Positions 12,522-19,572 of a stretch of 19,572 nt of DNA are shown here, one piece after another. Source of the stretch: Oscillospiraceae bacterium (GTDB taxonomy: Bacteria > Bacillota > Clostridia > Oscillospirales > Acutalibacteraceae); NCBI GenBank assembly GCA_028706415.1, contig JAQWBK010000021.1, positions 1 through 19,572 on the forward strand, written 5' to 3'. The first letter of the stretch is position 1. Each line of letters starts with the position of its first letter. The notes beneath the pieces are model-generated. The model worked only from the letters and a program-made list of their open reading frames with translations. It had not been told where the DNA came from and made no database searches. The translations under genes and the position numbers were made by a program.

Positions 12522-13550
12522 ATGCGAATTAACGAGATTCCAGTAAATAATATAGCGTTTTACGGCAGAACATATTTTAACAAGAATGATAACGCTTTAT
12601 TTTTTAACTGGTCCTGTGCTGGGTTTGAACTTATGTTTAAAGGGACAAAAATTGAGGCGGAGTTTGTCTCAACATACAGTGAAGATAGCCTTGCAGCCTA
12701 TCTTCTTGTTTTGGTTGATTATGGAACGGATAATGAAATCCGGCACAAAATCAAGTTGGATAAGCAAAAGGCCTTATATGTTCTGGCTGAAAACTTATCC
12801 TATGGAACTCACAGCATAAAGGTGCTTAAGATTTCGGAGTGCCAATATGCTACCGCAGGAATTACTCAGATTATTTGTGACGGGGAATTAGTTGAGATGC
12901 CCCCCAAAAAAAGAAAGCTATTGATTGAATTTATCGGCGATTCCATAACATGCGGTTTCGGGAACATATCTCCAGATGAGGAGGGTGAGTTTTCCACATC
13001 CACCGAGGATGGCTTTCAATCCTTCGCTGCTTTGACCGCGAATAACCTGGGGGTGGATTACAGCCTCGTGTCATTAAGCGGCTGGGCGGTTTACAAAAGC
13101 CCGTACGGAAAAACCGTGCCCGACATTTACAGCAAAACAGATGCGCTTAACGACCCCGACTTAACCGAATGGAACTTCCAAGAAAATCAGGCTGATATTG
13201 TTGTATTAGGTCTTGGCACAAATGACAGCGCCTGGACCGGCTCTGAACCTACCAAGCTGGACGAGTTTGAGTCTGCATATTTTAACTTTTTATCTGAAAT
13301 ACGCAGCAGGTATCCCAACGCTTATATTGTTTGTATTCTCGGCTCACTGGTTATTCCTGAACACCCGATTATGGAAAGGGTTCAAAATGCTGTTGGGCGG
13401 TTTAATGATGACAGGTCTGAGTTCATGAAAATCGCCTATAGAGATAAGGAAACCGAGGGACTTGGTTGCGGGCACCCATCCGTTATTAAGCATCGAAAGA
13501 ATGCAGAAGTTCTTACATACAGGCTTAAGACAATAATTGCTGAACTATAA
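12522..13550 (+). CDS. SGNH/GDSL esterase of the carbohydrate esterase family 2 type
   Basis: A 342-aa enzyme that probably removes acetyl groups from sugars or polysaccharides. Residues about 1-125 form the N-terminal beta-rich domain of CE2 enzymes (NIAFYGRTYF, SCAGFELMFKGTKIEAEF, HSIKVLKISE). Residues 130-342 are the SGNH hydrolase domain with FIGDSITCGFG (catalytic Ser141), GLGTNDSAW (block III, Asn234) and GCGHPS (His318). CE2 enzymes are known to work with a Ser-His dyad. There is no signal peptide, so it probably acts inside the cell on imported oligosaccharides, unlike many secreted acetylxylan esterases. AGGGG precedes ATG 12522 by about 7 bases. No transporter or glycoside hydrolase is adjacent. 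Substrate not determined. Confidence 0.85.
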   Translation: MRINEIPVNNIAFYGRTYFNKNDNALFFNWSCAGFELMFKGTKIEAEFVSTYSEDSLAAYLLVLVDYGTDNEIRHKIKLDKQKALYVLAENLSYGTHSIKVLKISECQYATAGITQIICDGELVEMPPKKRKLLIEFIGDSITCGFGNISPDEEGEFSTSTEDGFQSFAALTANNLGVDYSLVSLSGWAVYKSPYGKTVPDIYSKTDALNDPDLTEWNFQENQADIVVLGLGTNDSAWTGSEPTKLDEFESAYFNFLSEIRSRYPNAYIVCILGSLVIPEHPIMERVQNAVGRFNDDRSEFMKIAYRDKETEGLGCGHPSVIKHRKNAEVLTYRLKTIIAEL

Positions 13551-13822
13551 GCACATTATCCTGAAAAGGCAGAATAGAATGATAGGTGTTAAATAAGGCT
13601 TGTTGAATAATACCGATTTCTGCAGCTTCCACATACATATTATTTATATACTGAAATATTTTGCATATTTTAAGAAATTGGGCAATAAAGTGCGGCATCA
13701 TTCGGTTTGTTGAGGAAGTCAAAATGTGCTTTGAAATCATGAACGCCGATCGAAAAACAAGCCGAAGCCAGCACGGAAATTATTACTTTAAATGCAGCAA
13801 TTTCTCTTTTAAATTAAAATTA
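13551..13822. other. AT-rich intergenic region
   Basis: This region lies between the esterase and the surface protein gene. It contains no hairpin with a T-run. Short frames occur on both strands (for example minus 13525-13740), without ribosome binding sites. The only clear signal is the promoter that begins at its right end. Confidence 0.55.
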
Positions 13823-13851
13823 TTGACTTCCATTTCTTGCTATGGTAATAT
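13823..13851 (+). promoter_or_regulatory. Sigma-A promoter of the surface protein gene
   Basis: TTGACT (13823-13828), a 17-bp spacer, TAATAT (13846-13851): close to consensus with ideal spacing. The start would be near 13858, leaving a leader of about 55 bases before ATG 13913. Confidence 0.7.
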
Positions 13852-13912
13852 TATGCTGAGTTAGTTATTCGAGAGATTTTCACCCATAATTATGTAAAAG
13901 AGAGGGAAGAAA

Positions 13913-16489
13913 ATGAAAAAACGAGTTTTTGCGATCTTATTATCAGTATGTCTGCTTTTTGCTTTTTTGCCGGCGGGCACCGTGTTTGCAGCAGAGAACA
14001 CTAATTTAAATTTTTGCGGCATAGATTTCACCACCGAGGCTTGCGAGTATGACGACATGACGGATATTGTTTTTGAGCCCATGGCAGACACCTGGGTGGA
14101 AGGCACAGACGAATATCAGGGTGAAAATGATTATATCATGAGCACCAACTGTGATAAAGGCAATTCTGTGCACCTATTTGACGACACCATCTACGCAATA
14201 AGCTTTACAATGCCGTTTACGGGACTTTTAAATTTCAAAGCGTCCATAAGCGGTGAGGAACATTGTGATTACTTGGTTGTCAGAACAGATACGGAAGAAA
14301 TATATTCTACCGAGAATTTGTATTACGATAATTTGGAGGAAACACCTTGGATCGATGTTTCGCTCTTAATTAAAAAAGACCAGAAAATCTATATTGGTTA
14401 CAGTAAGGATTATTCTGTTTCAAGATTTGAAGACCGAGCCTATCTTGCCGATATTTCGCTAGAAAATTTGAACATTGTCTTTTCCGATGAAATTGCGGAT
14501 ATAGACTGGTATGATAACATGGAAACGGAGTTTGAAATTTCGACCAAGGAGGAACTATGCGGCTTCTCAAAGCTTGTGAACCAGGGTGTAACCTTTAAAG
14601 ATTGTAATATTTTGCTTGCAAACGATATTGATATGTCAGGAATTACATGGATTCCGGCAGGGCAGTATAATTTTGATATTTATGATAGTTACTTTGATGA
14701 TTATTACTCTGATGACGAAGAACCCGGCGATATTTCAATATATGGTATGAAATCTCATTTCGAGGGAATATTTGATGGTCAGGGAAATGCCATCAGTAAT
14801 CTAACATGTAAATATTCCTATCCATACAGCACCTATATCGGTTTTATCGGTATGAATTTCGGTGTAATTGTAAACTTAGAGCTTATTGACCCCATCATAG
14901 GCGACGGTGAGACCGCAAAATCTGCCGGTGCTGTTGCCGGGTATAACGGAGGACTTATAGCAAGGTGCTTTGTTACCGGCGGCAAAATTGATATAAAATG
15001 GGATAAATACTTTATGGCATACGCCGGTGGGCTTGTTGGTACCAACGGCTATGTATTCTCTTTTGATTATATTGATCTTTTAAATAACGAAGGCGGCACA
15101 ATCGCCCAATGTTATTCCGAGGCGGATGTACAGGTTGAATATGATCGCAGCGGATATTTCGGCGGCCCCGGCGATGAAAGCGAAATATATCTTTCAATTG
15201 CCGGAGGGCTTTTGGGTGCAACCTATGGAGGGTTAGTGATGGATTGTTATTCAACCGGTAATGTGCATGCCATTGCCACTGTACCAGAAGAAGATGGTGA
15301 GGATACTCCTACCGACACTTATGCTATATCCGGCGGATTCTTAGGTATGGCGCTTTCGGAAATTCCCGAAACCCAAATGGGGGTTAAAAGATATTACGAA
15401 GATCCAGATGAGCCTGTCGTTTCAACAATTGCAAACTGTTATGCAACCGGTGCTGTAACAGTAGACGGTCCCGCACCGGCAAGAAGCCTTAACGCAGGGT
15501 TTTTAGGGTTTGCCCGTGATATGACTCCTGAAGAGCCCATGTATCGCATAACTATTGAAAACAGTTATTTTGATACAGAAACTACCGGAAGAAATAATGG
15601 CTTTAAAAAGCTGGCTCAGTTTGAAGGGGTAACCGGTAAAATATCAGCTGATATGAAAAATCAGAGCACCTTTACCGATTGGGATTTTGAAGAGGTTTGG
15701 AGCAGAGACGACTCTGCCAATGACGGATATCCGATTTTAACGGATTTGGGGGTTGGTAAGTCATTCACAGTAACCTTCAAAGACCATGATGATACGGTTC
15801 TAAAAACAGAAAATGTCTATCTCGGAAATTCTGCCACTGCACCTGCCACCTCACAAAGAGAGGGATATGTTCACTCAGGATGGGATAAAGCATTCGACAA
15901 TGTTAAAGAAGATTTAACCGTGAAAGCAGTCTATGGTTTAACCAAGCTTGTGAAAGATGATGTAATCATTGAAGGTACCGACGGTGTTAGCTTTGATGAG
16001 AATACCATTCTTGAACAAGAGAAAATTACAAATACGCTTTCAAACACCGATAAAAATAATTTTAATATTAAAATCCGTGCTTTGCAGGACGGTAAAGAGT
16101 TGATAGACCTTTATAATATTCGCCTTATGTTGTATGATCAGCCCGTACAGCCCGATGGCCCGGTGCGTGTAAAAATAAAGCTAAGCGAGCAGCAGCTTGA
16201 TTTCAGCAATCTGCAAATAACTTTCGTTGATGATTCGGGGAACATCTCTATTATACCCAGCACAATAGAAGACGGATATATAGTTTTTAATACCAGCCAT
16301 TTTTCAGAATACGGCATTATAGGGACTCCTCAGACAACGATACCGTCCGAACCGGTAGATACGACGATACCGTCCGAATCGGTAGATACAGGCGACAGTA
16401 TTCCCACAACGACTATTCTGTTGATAATTGTAATGATACCAATAGCTCTTTTCTCAATGAAAAGAAAGCATTCAATCTCGGCACAGTAA
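13913..16489 (+). CDS. Secreted GLUG/Listeria-Bacteroides-repeat surface protein
   Basis: An 858-aa acidic exported protein. Residues 1-26 are a signal peptide (MKKRVFAILLSVC..., cleavage near GTVFA-AEN). A beta-sandwich-like region (about 30-200) precedes ISTKEELCGFSKLVNQG and NDIDMSGITWIPAG, the usual preface of GLUG proteins. Glycine-rich GLUG-type repeats follow near 336, 371, 429, 472 and 528 (AGAVAGYNGGLIARC, AGGLVGTNGY, AGGLLGATYGGLVMDCYSTGNV). Residues about 616-676 are a Listeria-Bacteroides repeat (VTFKDHDDTVLKTENVYLG...GYVHSGWDKAF). The C-terminus has a DQPVQPDGPV/FNTSHFSEYG domain, a short TIPSEPVDT repeat, then SVDTGDS, one hydrophobic helix and KRKH. This resembles a sortase signal but lacks LPXTG. 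Probable role: adhesion or glycan contact, inferred. AGAGGG precedes the ATG by about 7 bases. Confidence 0.8.
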   Translation: MKKRVFAILLSVCLLFAFLPAGTVFAAENTNLNFCGIDFTTEACEYDDMTDIVFEPMADTWVEGTDEYQGENDYIMSTNCDKGNSVHLFDDTIYAISFTMPFTGLLNFKASISGEEHCDYLVVRTDTEEIYSTENLYYDNLEETPWIDVSLLIKKDQKIYIGYSKDYSVSRFEDRAYLADISLENLNIVFSDEIADIDWYDNMETEFEISTKEELCGFSKLVNQGVTFKDCNILLANDIDMSGITWIPAGQYNFDIYDSYFDDYYSDDEEPGDISIYGMKSHFEGIFDGQGNAISNLTCKYSYPYSTYIGFIGMNFGVIVNLELIDPIIGDGETAKSAGAVAGYNGGLIARCFVTGGKIDIKWDKYFMAYAGGLVGTNGYVFSFDYIDLLNNEGGTIAQCYSEADVQVEYDRSGYFGGPGDESEIYLSIAGGLLGATYGGLVMDCYSTGNVHAIATVPEEDGEDTPTDTYAISGGFLGMALSEIPETQMGVKRYYEDPDEPVVSTIANCYATGAVTVDGPAPARSLNAGFLGFARDMTPEEPMYRITIENSYFDTETTGRNNGFKKLAQFEGVTGKISADMKNQSTFTDWDFEEVWSRDDSANDGYPILTDLGVGKSFTVTFKDHDDTVLKTENVYLGNSATAPATSQREGYVHSGWDKAFDNVKEDLTVKAVYGLTKLVKDDVIIEGTDGVSFDENTILEQEKITNTLSNTDKNNFNIKIRALQDGKELIDLYNIRLMLYDQPVQPDGPVRVKIKLSEQQLDFSNLQITFVDDSGNISIIPSTIEDGYIVFNTSHFSEYGIIGTPQTTIPSEPVDTTIPSESVDTGDSIPTTTILLIIVMIPIALFSMKRKHSISAQ
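16337..16390 (+). repeat. 27-bp direct tandem repeat, two copies
   Basis: Units 16337-16363 and 16364-16390 differ at only two bases and encode TIPSEPVDT and TIPSESVDT in the wall-spanning linker of the surface protein. Such in-frame repeats can change copy number by slippage, varying linker length. Confidence 0.85.
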
Positions 16490-16521
16490 ATCTCCAATAG
16501 TATTTTCAATCTGATTGATTA

Positions 16522-16560
16522 AAAAGAAGTCGATTTCTCTCGGTCGACTTCTTTTCTTTT
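16522..16560 (+). terminator. Intrinsic terminator of the surface protein gene
   Basis: A 12-bp stem, AAAAGAAGTCGA (16522-16533) with TCGACTTCTTTT (16544-16555), loop of ten bases, followed by CTTTTTTTG. It lies 32 bases after the stop codon. Confidence 0.9.
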
Positions 16561-16609
16561 TGCAATAGTTATTCTGTATTACCCGTTGCTGTCCGGCTTA
16601 AATCAGTGC

Positions 16610-16638
16610 TTGACTATGGTAAAATGTGCTGTTATAAT
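16610..16638 (+). promoter_or_regulatory. Sigma-A promoter of rpsF-ssb-rpsR
   Basis: TTGACT (16610-16615), a 17-bp spacer and a perfect TATAAT (16633-16638). Transcription would begin near 16645, giving a leader of about 95 bases before rpsF. Confidence 0.88.
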
Positions 16639-16644
16639 ACCATA

Positions 16645-16740
16645 GATTGATGCTCATAAAGAGCAGTGTGCCCTTGGGCACATATTATCCTTGCTCCGGA
16701 CAACGAGCCGGAGCCATAAGACCATGAGGAGGTGCAACAA
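16645..16740 (+). promoter_or_regulatory. Structured rpsF leader, candidate S6:S18 autoregulatory element
   Basis: The leader can form three hairpins: GCTC/GAGC (16652-16664), GTGCCC/GGGCAC (16668-16681) and GCTCCGG/CCGGAGC (16693-16714, eight-base loop). It ends in AGGAGGTG (16726-16733), 7 bases before the rpsF ATG. In many bacteria the S6:S18 complex binds an rpsF leader motif containing CCG next to a stem and represses its own operon. The CCG-bearing third hairpin and position fit that, but the exact consensus was not checked. Confidence 0.5.
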
Positions 16741-17037
16741 ATGCCCACAGTAAAAGGTTCATACGAAGCCGTCATCATTTTTTCCACAACATTAGGAGAG
16801 GACGGAATCGTTGCCATCAACGGGAAGTTCAAGACCCTGATCGAACAAAATTCCGAAAATTGCGTAGTGGATCAATGGGGAAAGCGCAGGCTGGCTTATC
16901 CGATTAACGACGAGACCGATGGCTTCTATGTCATGTACAAATTCGAAAGTGCTCCGGATTTTCCAGCAGAGCTTGACCGTGTCTGCAAAATAACCGAAGG
17001 TGTATTGCGGTCGCTTATCATCCGCAATGACAAGTAA
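16741..17037 (+). CDS. rpsF: Ribosomal protein S6
   Basis: A 98-aa small-subunit ribosomal protein that pairs with S18 on the platform of the 30S subunit. The S6 ferredoxin-like fold is recognisable from YEAVIIFSTTLGEDGI, VVDQWGKRRLAYPINDETDGFYVMYKFES and the C-terminal ITEGVLRSLIIRND. The start is ATG 16741; the GTG at 16732 in the same frame belongs to the AGGAGGTG ribosome binding site. It is the first gene of the three-gene unit with ssb 12 bp downstream and rpsR at the end, the standard Bacillota order. Length is normal. Confidence 0.96.
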   Translation: MPTVKGSYEAVIIFSTTLGEDGIVAINGKFKTLIEQNSENCVVDQWGKRRLAYPINDETDGFYVMYKFESAPDFPAELDRVCKITEGVLRSLIIRNDK

Positions 17038-17049
17038 GGGAGGAGCATC

Positions 17050-17499
17050 ATGCTTAATGTAGTATGTCTGATGGGTCGGTTGGGGGATAATCCCGAACTC
17101 CGGCACACCCAGACGCAAATTGCTGTCACAAGTTTCAGTATAGCGGTAGACCGCACCTTCCAGCCCAAGGGGCAGGACAAGCAGACCGACTGGATTAATA
17201 TTGTCGCCTGGCGAAATACGGCCGAGTTCATCTGCAAGTATTTTCGTAAAGGTTCAATGATTGTTGTCCATGGGTCGCTCCAGTCCCGTAAATACATCGA
17301 TAAGGAAGGTAACAATCGGACTTCATACGAAGTGGTTGCCGACAATGTGTTTTTTGGTGAATCCAAGCGCGACGGTGGAACCCCCTCCGGCGGTTACGAT
17401 TCACAAGTACCCCAGTTTAGTCAAGCTCAGCCCGCCTTCTCAACCGCCGATTCAGGCGATTTCGAGGAAATAGTCGGGGATGAAGAGCTTCCGTTCTAA
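17050..17499 (+). CDS. ssb: Single-stranded DNA-binding protein
   Basis: A 149-aa SSB that coats single-stranded DNA in replication, repair and recombination. Residues 1-105 form the OB fold (MLNVVCLMGRLGDNPELRHT, TDWINIVAWRNTAEFICKYFRKGS, GSLQSRKYIDKEGNNRTSYEVVADNVFF). A Gly/Gln/Ser-rich linker and the acidic tip GDEELPF follow; that tip is the site that recruits partner proteins. The initiation site is GGGAGGAG 5 bases before ATG. It sits between rpsF and rpsR, so its level is tied to ribosomal protein supply. Confidence 0.96.
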   Translation: MLNVVCLMGRLGDNPELRHTQTQIAVTSFSIAVDRTFQPKGQDKQTDWINIVAWRNTAEFICKYFRKGSMIVVHGSLQSRKYIDKEGNNRTSYEVVADNVFFGESKRDGGTPSGGYDSQVPQFSQAQPAFSTADSGDFEEIVGDEELPF

Positions 17500-17533
17500 G
17501 CAAATGATTCTTTAGTAAAGGAGGCCAATTTTG

Positions 17534-17800
17534 ATGGCTGATAGAGCAGATAGATCTGAGCGTACAGAGCGCCGCGGAGGAGCTCGTAAGGGCGGTCGCC
17601 GCAAGGTGTGCAGTTTCTGTATGGATAGAATTGATTCAATCGATTATAAGGATGTGGCGCGTCTTCGCCGTTGCATGTCCGAAAGGGCAAAGATTCTCCC
17701 CCGCCGTGTAACCGGAACTTGTGCAGGTCATCAACGCGAGATGACGGTTGCCATCAAGCGTGCACGTCACATTGCCCTGCTCCCATTCGAGAGCGACTAG
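17534..17800 (+). CDS. rpsR: Ribosomal protein S18, zinc-binding form
   Basis: An 88-aa small-subunit protein, the partner of S6. The conserved core is KVCSFCMDRIDSIDYKDVARLRRCMSE...ILPRRVTGTCAGHQREMTVAIKRARHIALLPF. Four cysteines (Cys26, Cys29, Cys47, Cys63) mark the zinc-carrying C+ type of S18; many bacteria have a cysteine-free paralogue for zinc shortage, none is seen here. AAAGGAGG (17517-17524) is 9 bases before ATG 17534; TTG 17531 is in frame but one codon upstream and less likely. The N-terminal 20 residues are unusually Arg/Gly-rich. Last gene of the unit, 34 bp after ssb. Confidence 0.96.
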   Translation: MADRADRSERTERRGGARKGGRRKVCSFCMDRIDSIDYKDVARLRRCMSERAKILPRRVTGTCAGHQREMTVAIKRARHIALLPFESD

Positions 17801-17823
17801 AACTCTAATTTTATTAAATTCAC

Positions 17824-17860
17824 AAAAACAGACCGGCTTTTAAAGCGCGGTCTGTTTTTT
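17824..17860. terminator. Bidirectional terminator between rpsR and pepF
   Basis: AACAGACCG (17827-17835) pairs with CGGTCTGTT (17848-17856), with an inner GCTTT/AAAGC extension. A T-run follows on the plus strand (to 17860), and the A-run at 17824-17828 gives a T-run on the minus strand, so it can end both rpsR and the convergent pepF. Confidence 0.88.
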
Positions 17861-17910
17861 CGTGTATTAACGTATACTGTTCTCACCTTTTACTTGAGAA
17901 CATTATTAAT

Positions 17911-19572
17911 CTACTTTAGAAGCCCTTCGAATTCACCAAGCAAAGACTCAAATTCATCCAAAGCCTCATTTACCGGCGTGGGCACAGTAAGGTCGATGCC
18001 CGCTCGCTTTAGTGTTTCTGCGGGATAATCACTTCCGCCCGCACTTAAAAAATCCAGATATCGCTTGACATTTCCCTCTTTAGACAGCCCTCTCGATATT
18101 GCAGCTGCAGCCGAAAATCCGGTTGCGTATTTATAAACATAGAATGCCCGATAGAAATGAGGGATACGCGCCCATTCCCAGCGCATATAGTCATCTATTT
18201 CGACATCCGGGCCAAAATATACACAAAGTAATTCTTGGTAAACACCACACAGGGTTTCACCGGTAAGGGGTTCCCCCCGCTCGGCCATCTCATGCACCTT
18301 TAGCTCAAATTCCGCAAACATAGTCTGGCGGAATACCGTACCCTTATATTCCTCAAGAAAGCGATTAATAAGGTACGCCTTTTCACGCCGCCCCTGGGCT
18401 GTCGAGACATCACACCGGTCAATCATCCCCCTCATAAGGATATTTTCGTTAACCGTAGAGGCAATTTCGGCAAGAAATATGGGATAATCCTTATTCATAT
18501 AAGGCTGCTTATCTGAATAAAATGTATGCATACAATGTCCAGCCTCGTGTGCCAGGGTGAACACATCGTTAAGATTACTGACGAAATTAAGAAGCATATA
18601 TGGGTGCACACCATAAACCCCGGTTGCATATGCCCCCGTAGCCTTACCCGGAGTTTCGTAAACATCCACCCAGCCGCCCTCAAGCAGACGATCGAGATCA
18701 CCAAGGTATTGCTCCCCCAAGGGTGCAAGATTTTGGCGCACAATATCACATGCCTGCTCATAGGTATATTCCCGTTCGGGCATATCGACAATGGGTAGAT
18801 AGGTGTCATAAATATGCAGCTTATCCACACCAAGAATACGGCGGCGCAGTTCAAGATAACGGTGGTATGCGGGCAGACGCGAGTGAACGGCATCGATAAG
18901 ACCGGTATAGATTGAGCGGGAAAGATTATCAGAAAACAAAGCCCTATCAAGGCTGCTTTCAAACCCTCTGGCGAGGGTGCCGAACACATCGGAACGCACA
19001 CTTCCGGCGTAAAGGGAGGCAATAGTGTTTCCCATCCCTTCAAATGCCCCGTGTAAGGTCGCAAATGCATCCGAGCGTACCCTCCGGTCGCGGCTGTCCC
19101 TCAGCTTGCCGAACAAACCGTGGGTTAGGGCAACTTTTTCACCCTTCTCATCGGTTATCTCCCCCAGCTTCAAGTCAACGCTTTCAAGCATGGAATATGC
19201 ACCGTCCAAACTTTCAAGGGCGGGGGCAACCATTGCCATCAACCGTTCCTCTCTTGCAGACAGAACGTGAGCACGGCTGCGTATAATATCATCTATCATA
19301 TGCCTGAAGTCTGTAAGCAGATTATCGGAATAAACCCATTCGCGCAGGATATCGGGCTCCATCGCGGTGAGTTCGGGGGTGATAAAAGAGATAGCCTCCT
19401 GTATCTTAAATAAAATCCCCAGGATGCGGTCGTGCATAGCCTGATATTTGGAATCACTGTTGTCAACATCCATATTAAGCTTGGCATACATATATACACG
19501 CTCAAGCTGCTTTTCAAGCTGTTCGAGTAAGCGTAGGCCGCAGCGCAAGGTTTCGCGGCTCTCTCCCAGTTT
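17911..19572 (-). CDS. pepF: Oligoendopeptidase F, 5' end beyond the window
   Basis: A cytoplasmic M3B-family zinc metallopeptidase that cuts medium-length oligopeptides. The frame is open to the right edge: eight further codons (KLGESRET) precede the first visible start-like codon and match the family, so the gene is truncated by the window and about 50 N-terminal residues are missing. The active-site motif TLAHEAGHCMHTFYS (HExxH) and the downstream FLAEIASTVNE (third zinc ligand Glu) are present, with the late WARIPHFYRAFYVYKYATGFSAA segment typical of PepF. The N-terminal helical region (ERVYMYAKLNMDVDNSDSKYQ) also matches. It converges on rpsR across a shared terminator. Confidence 0.94.
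   Translation of the reverse strand, partial: KLGESRETLRCGLRLLEQLEKQLERVYMYAKLNMDVDNSDSKYQAMHDRILGILFKIQEAISFITPELTAMEPDILREWVYSDNLLTDFRHMIDDIIRSRAHVLSAREERLMAMVAPALESLDGAYSMLESVDLKLGEITDEKGEKVALTHGLFGKLRDSRDRRVRSDAFATLHGAFEGMGNTIASLYAGSVRSDVFGTLARGFESSLDRALFSDNLSRSIYTGLIDAVHSRLPAYHRYLELRRRILGVDKLHIYDTYLPIVDMPEREYTYEQACDIVRQNLAPLGEQYLGDLDRLLEGGWVDVYETPGKATGAYATGVYGVHPYMLLNFVSNLNDVFTLAHEAGHCMHTFYSDKQPYMNKDYPIFLAEIASTVNENILMRGMIDRCDVSTAQGRREKAYLINRFLEEYKGTVFRQTMFAEFELKVHEMAERGEPLTGETLCGVYQELLCVYFGPDVEIDDYMRWEWARIPHFYRAFYVYKYATGFSAAAAISRGLSKEGNVKRYLDFLSAGGSDYPAETLKRAGIDLTVPTPVNEALDEFESLLGEFEGLLK

Noticed and set aside
13525..13740. 71-codon minus-strand frame overlapping the end of the esterase gene
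   Set aside because: It has no ribosome binding site, overlaps a well-supported gene, and resembles no family I recognise. A decayed gene fragment cannot be excluded.

Overview
The window reads as a chromosomal segment of a low-to-mid GC Gram-positive anaerobe, most likely a Clostridia member of the Bacillota. The evidence is the gene order (cysE-cysS; rpsF-ssb-rpsR), strong AGGAGG-type ribosome binding sites, a YfhO-family protein, a GLUG/Listeria-Bacteroides-repeat surface protein, a PepF peptidase and an acetate kinase. A more exact placement cannot be made from the sequence alone. Most of it is ordinary housekeeping DNA. The less explained material lies at 3.5-3.8 kb and between 9.9 and 16.5 kb.

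Layout. 1-3483 (+): a probable operon with the 3' part of cysE (serine acetyltransferase), cysS (cysteinyl-tRNA synthetase), a PfkB-family 1-phosphofructokinase-like kinase and a small five-helix membrane protein. 3584-3776: a 193-bp structured repeat. 3849-8482 (+): a zinc-finger/DUF2628 membrane protein, galU (UDP-glucose pyrophosphorylase), a hairpin, and a large YfhO-family membrane protein. GalU and YfhO together suggest glucosylation of a cell-envelope polymer. 8628-9827 (+): ackA with its own promoter. It ends at a hairpin shared with a convergent small DUF378 membrane protein gene (9911-10120, -).

10502-11746 (-): a 414-aa ferritin-like protein with a clear di-iron-type ligand set and a candidate promoter/operator. 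11883-12219: a second copy of the 193-bp repeat, interrupted by a GC-rich element of about 139 bp that looks like a MITE (miniature inverted-repeat element) with terminal inverted repeats and a 5-bp duplication. Just after it lie a candidate promoter and a strong hairpin plus T-run with no gene between them, possibly a small RNA or attenuator. 12522-13550 (+): a CE2-type SGNH esterase. 13913-16489 (+): a secreted, probably surface-anchored 858-aa protein behind a good sigma-A promoter, closed by a strong terminator.

16610-17860 (+): the ribosomal/replication operon rpsF-ssb-rpsR, with a near-consensus promoter, a structured leader that may be the S6:S18 autoregulatory element, and a bidirectional terminator. 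17911-19572 (-): pepF (oligoendopeptidase F), running off the right edge.

The most interesting items are the two-copy structured repeat (architecture like a non-autonomous IS200/IS605 derivative), the MITE nested in one copy, the gene-less promoter-terminator pair beside it, and the two-domain ferritin-like protein of unknown role. No CRISPR array, phage module, transposase, tRNA or rRNA was found.
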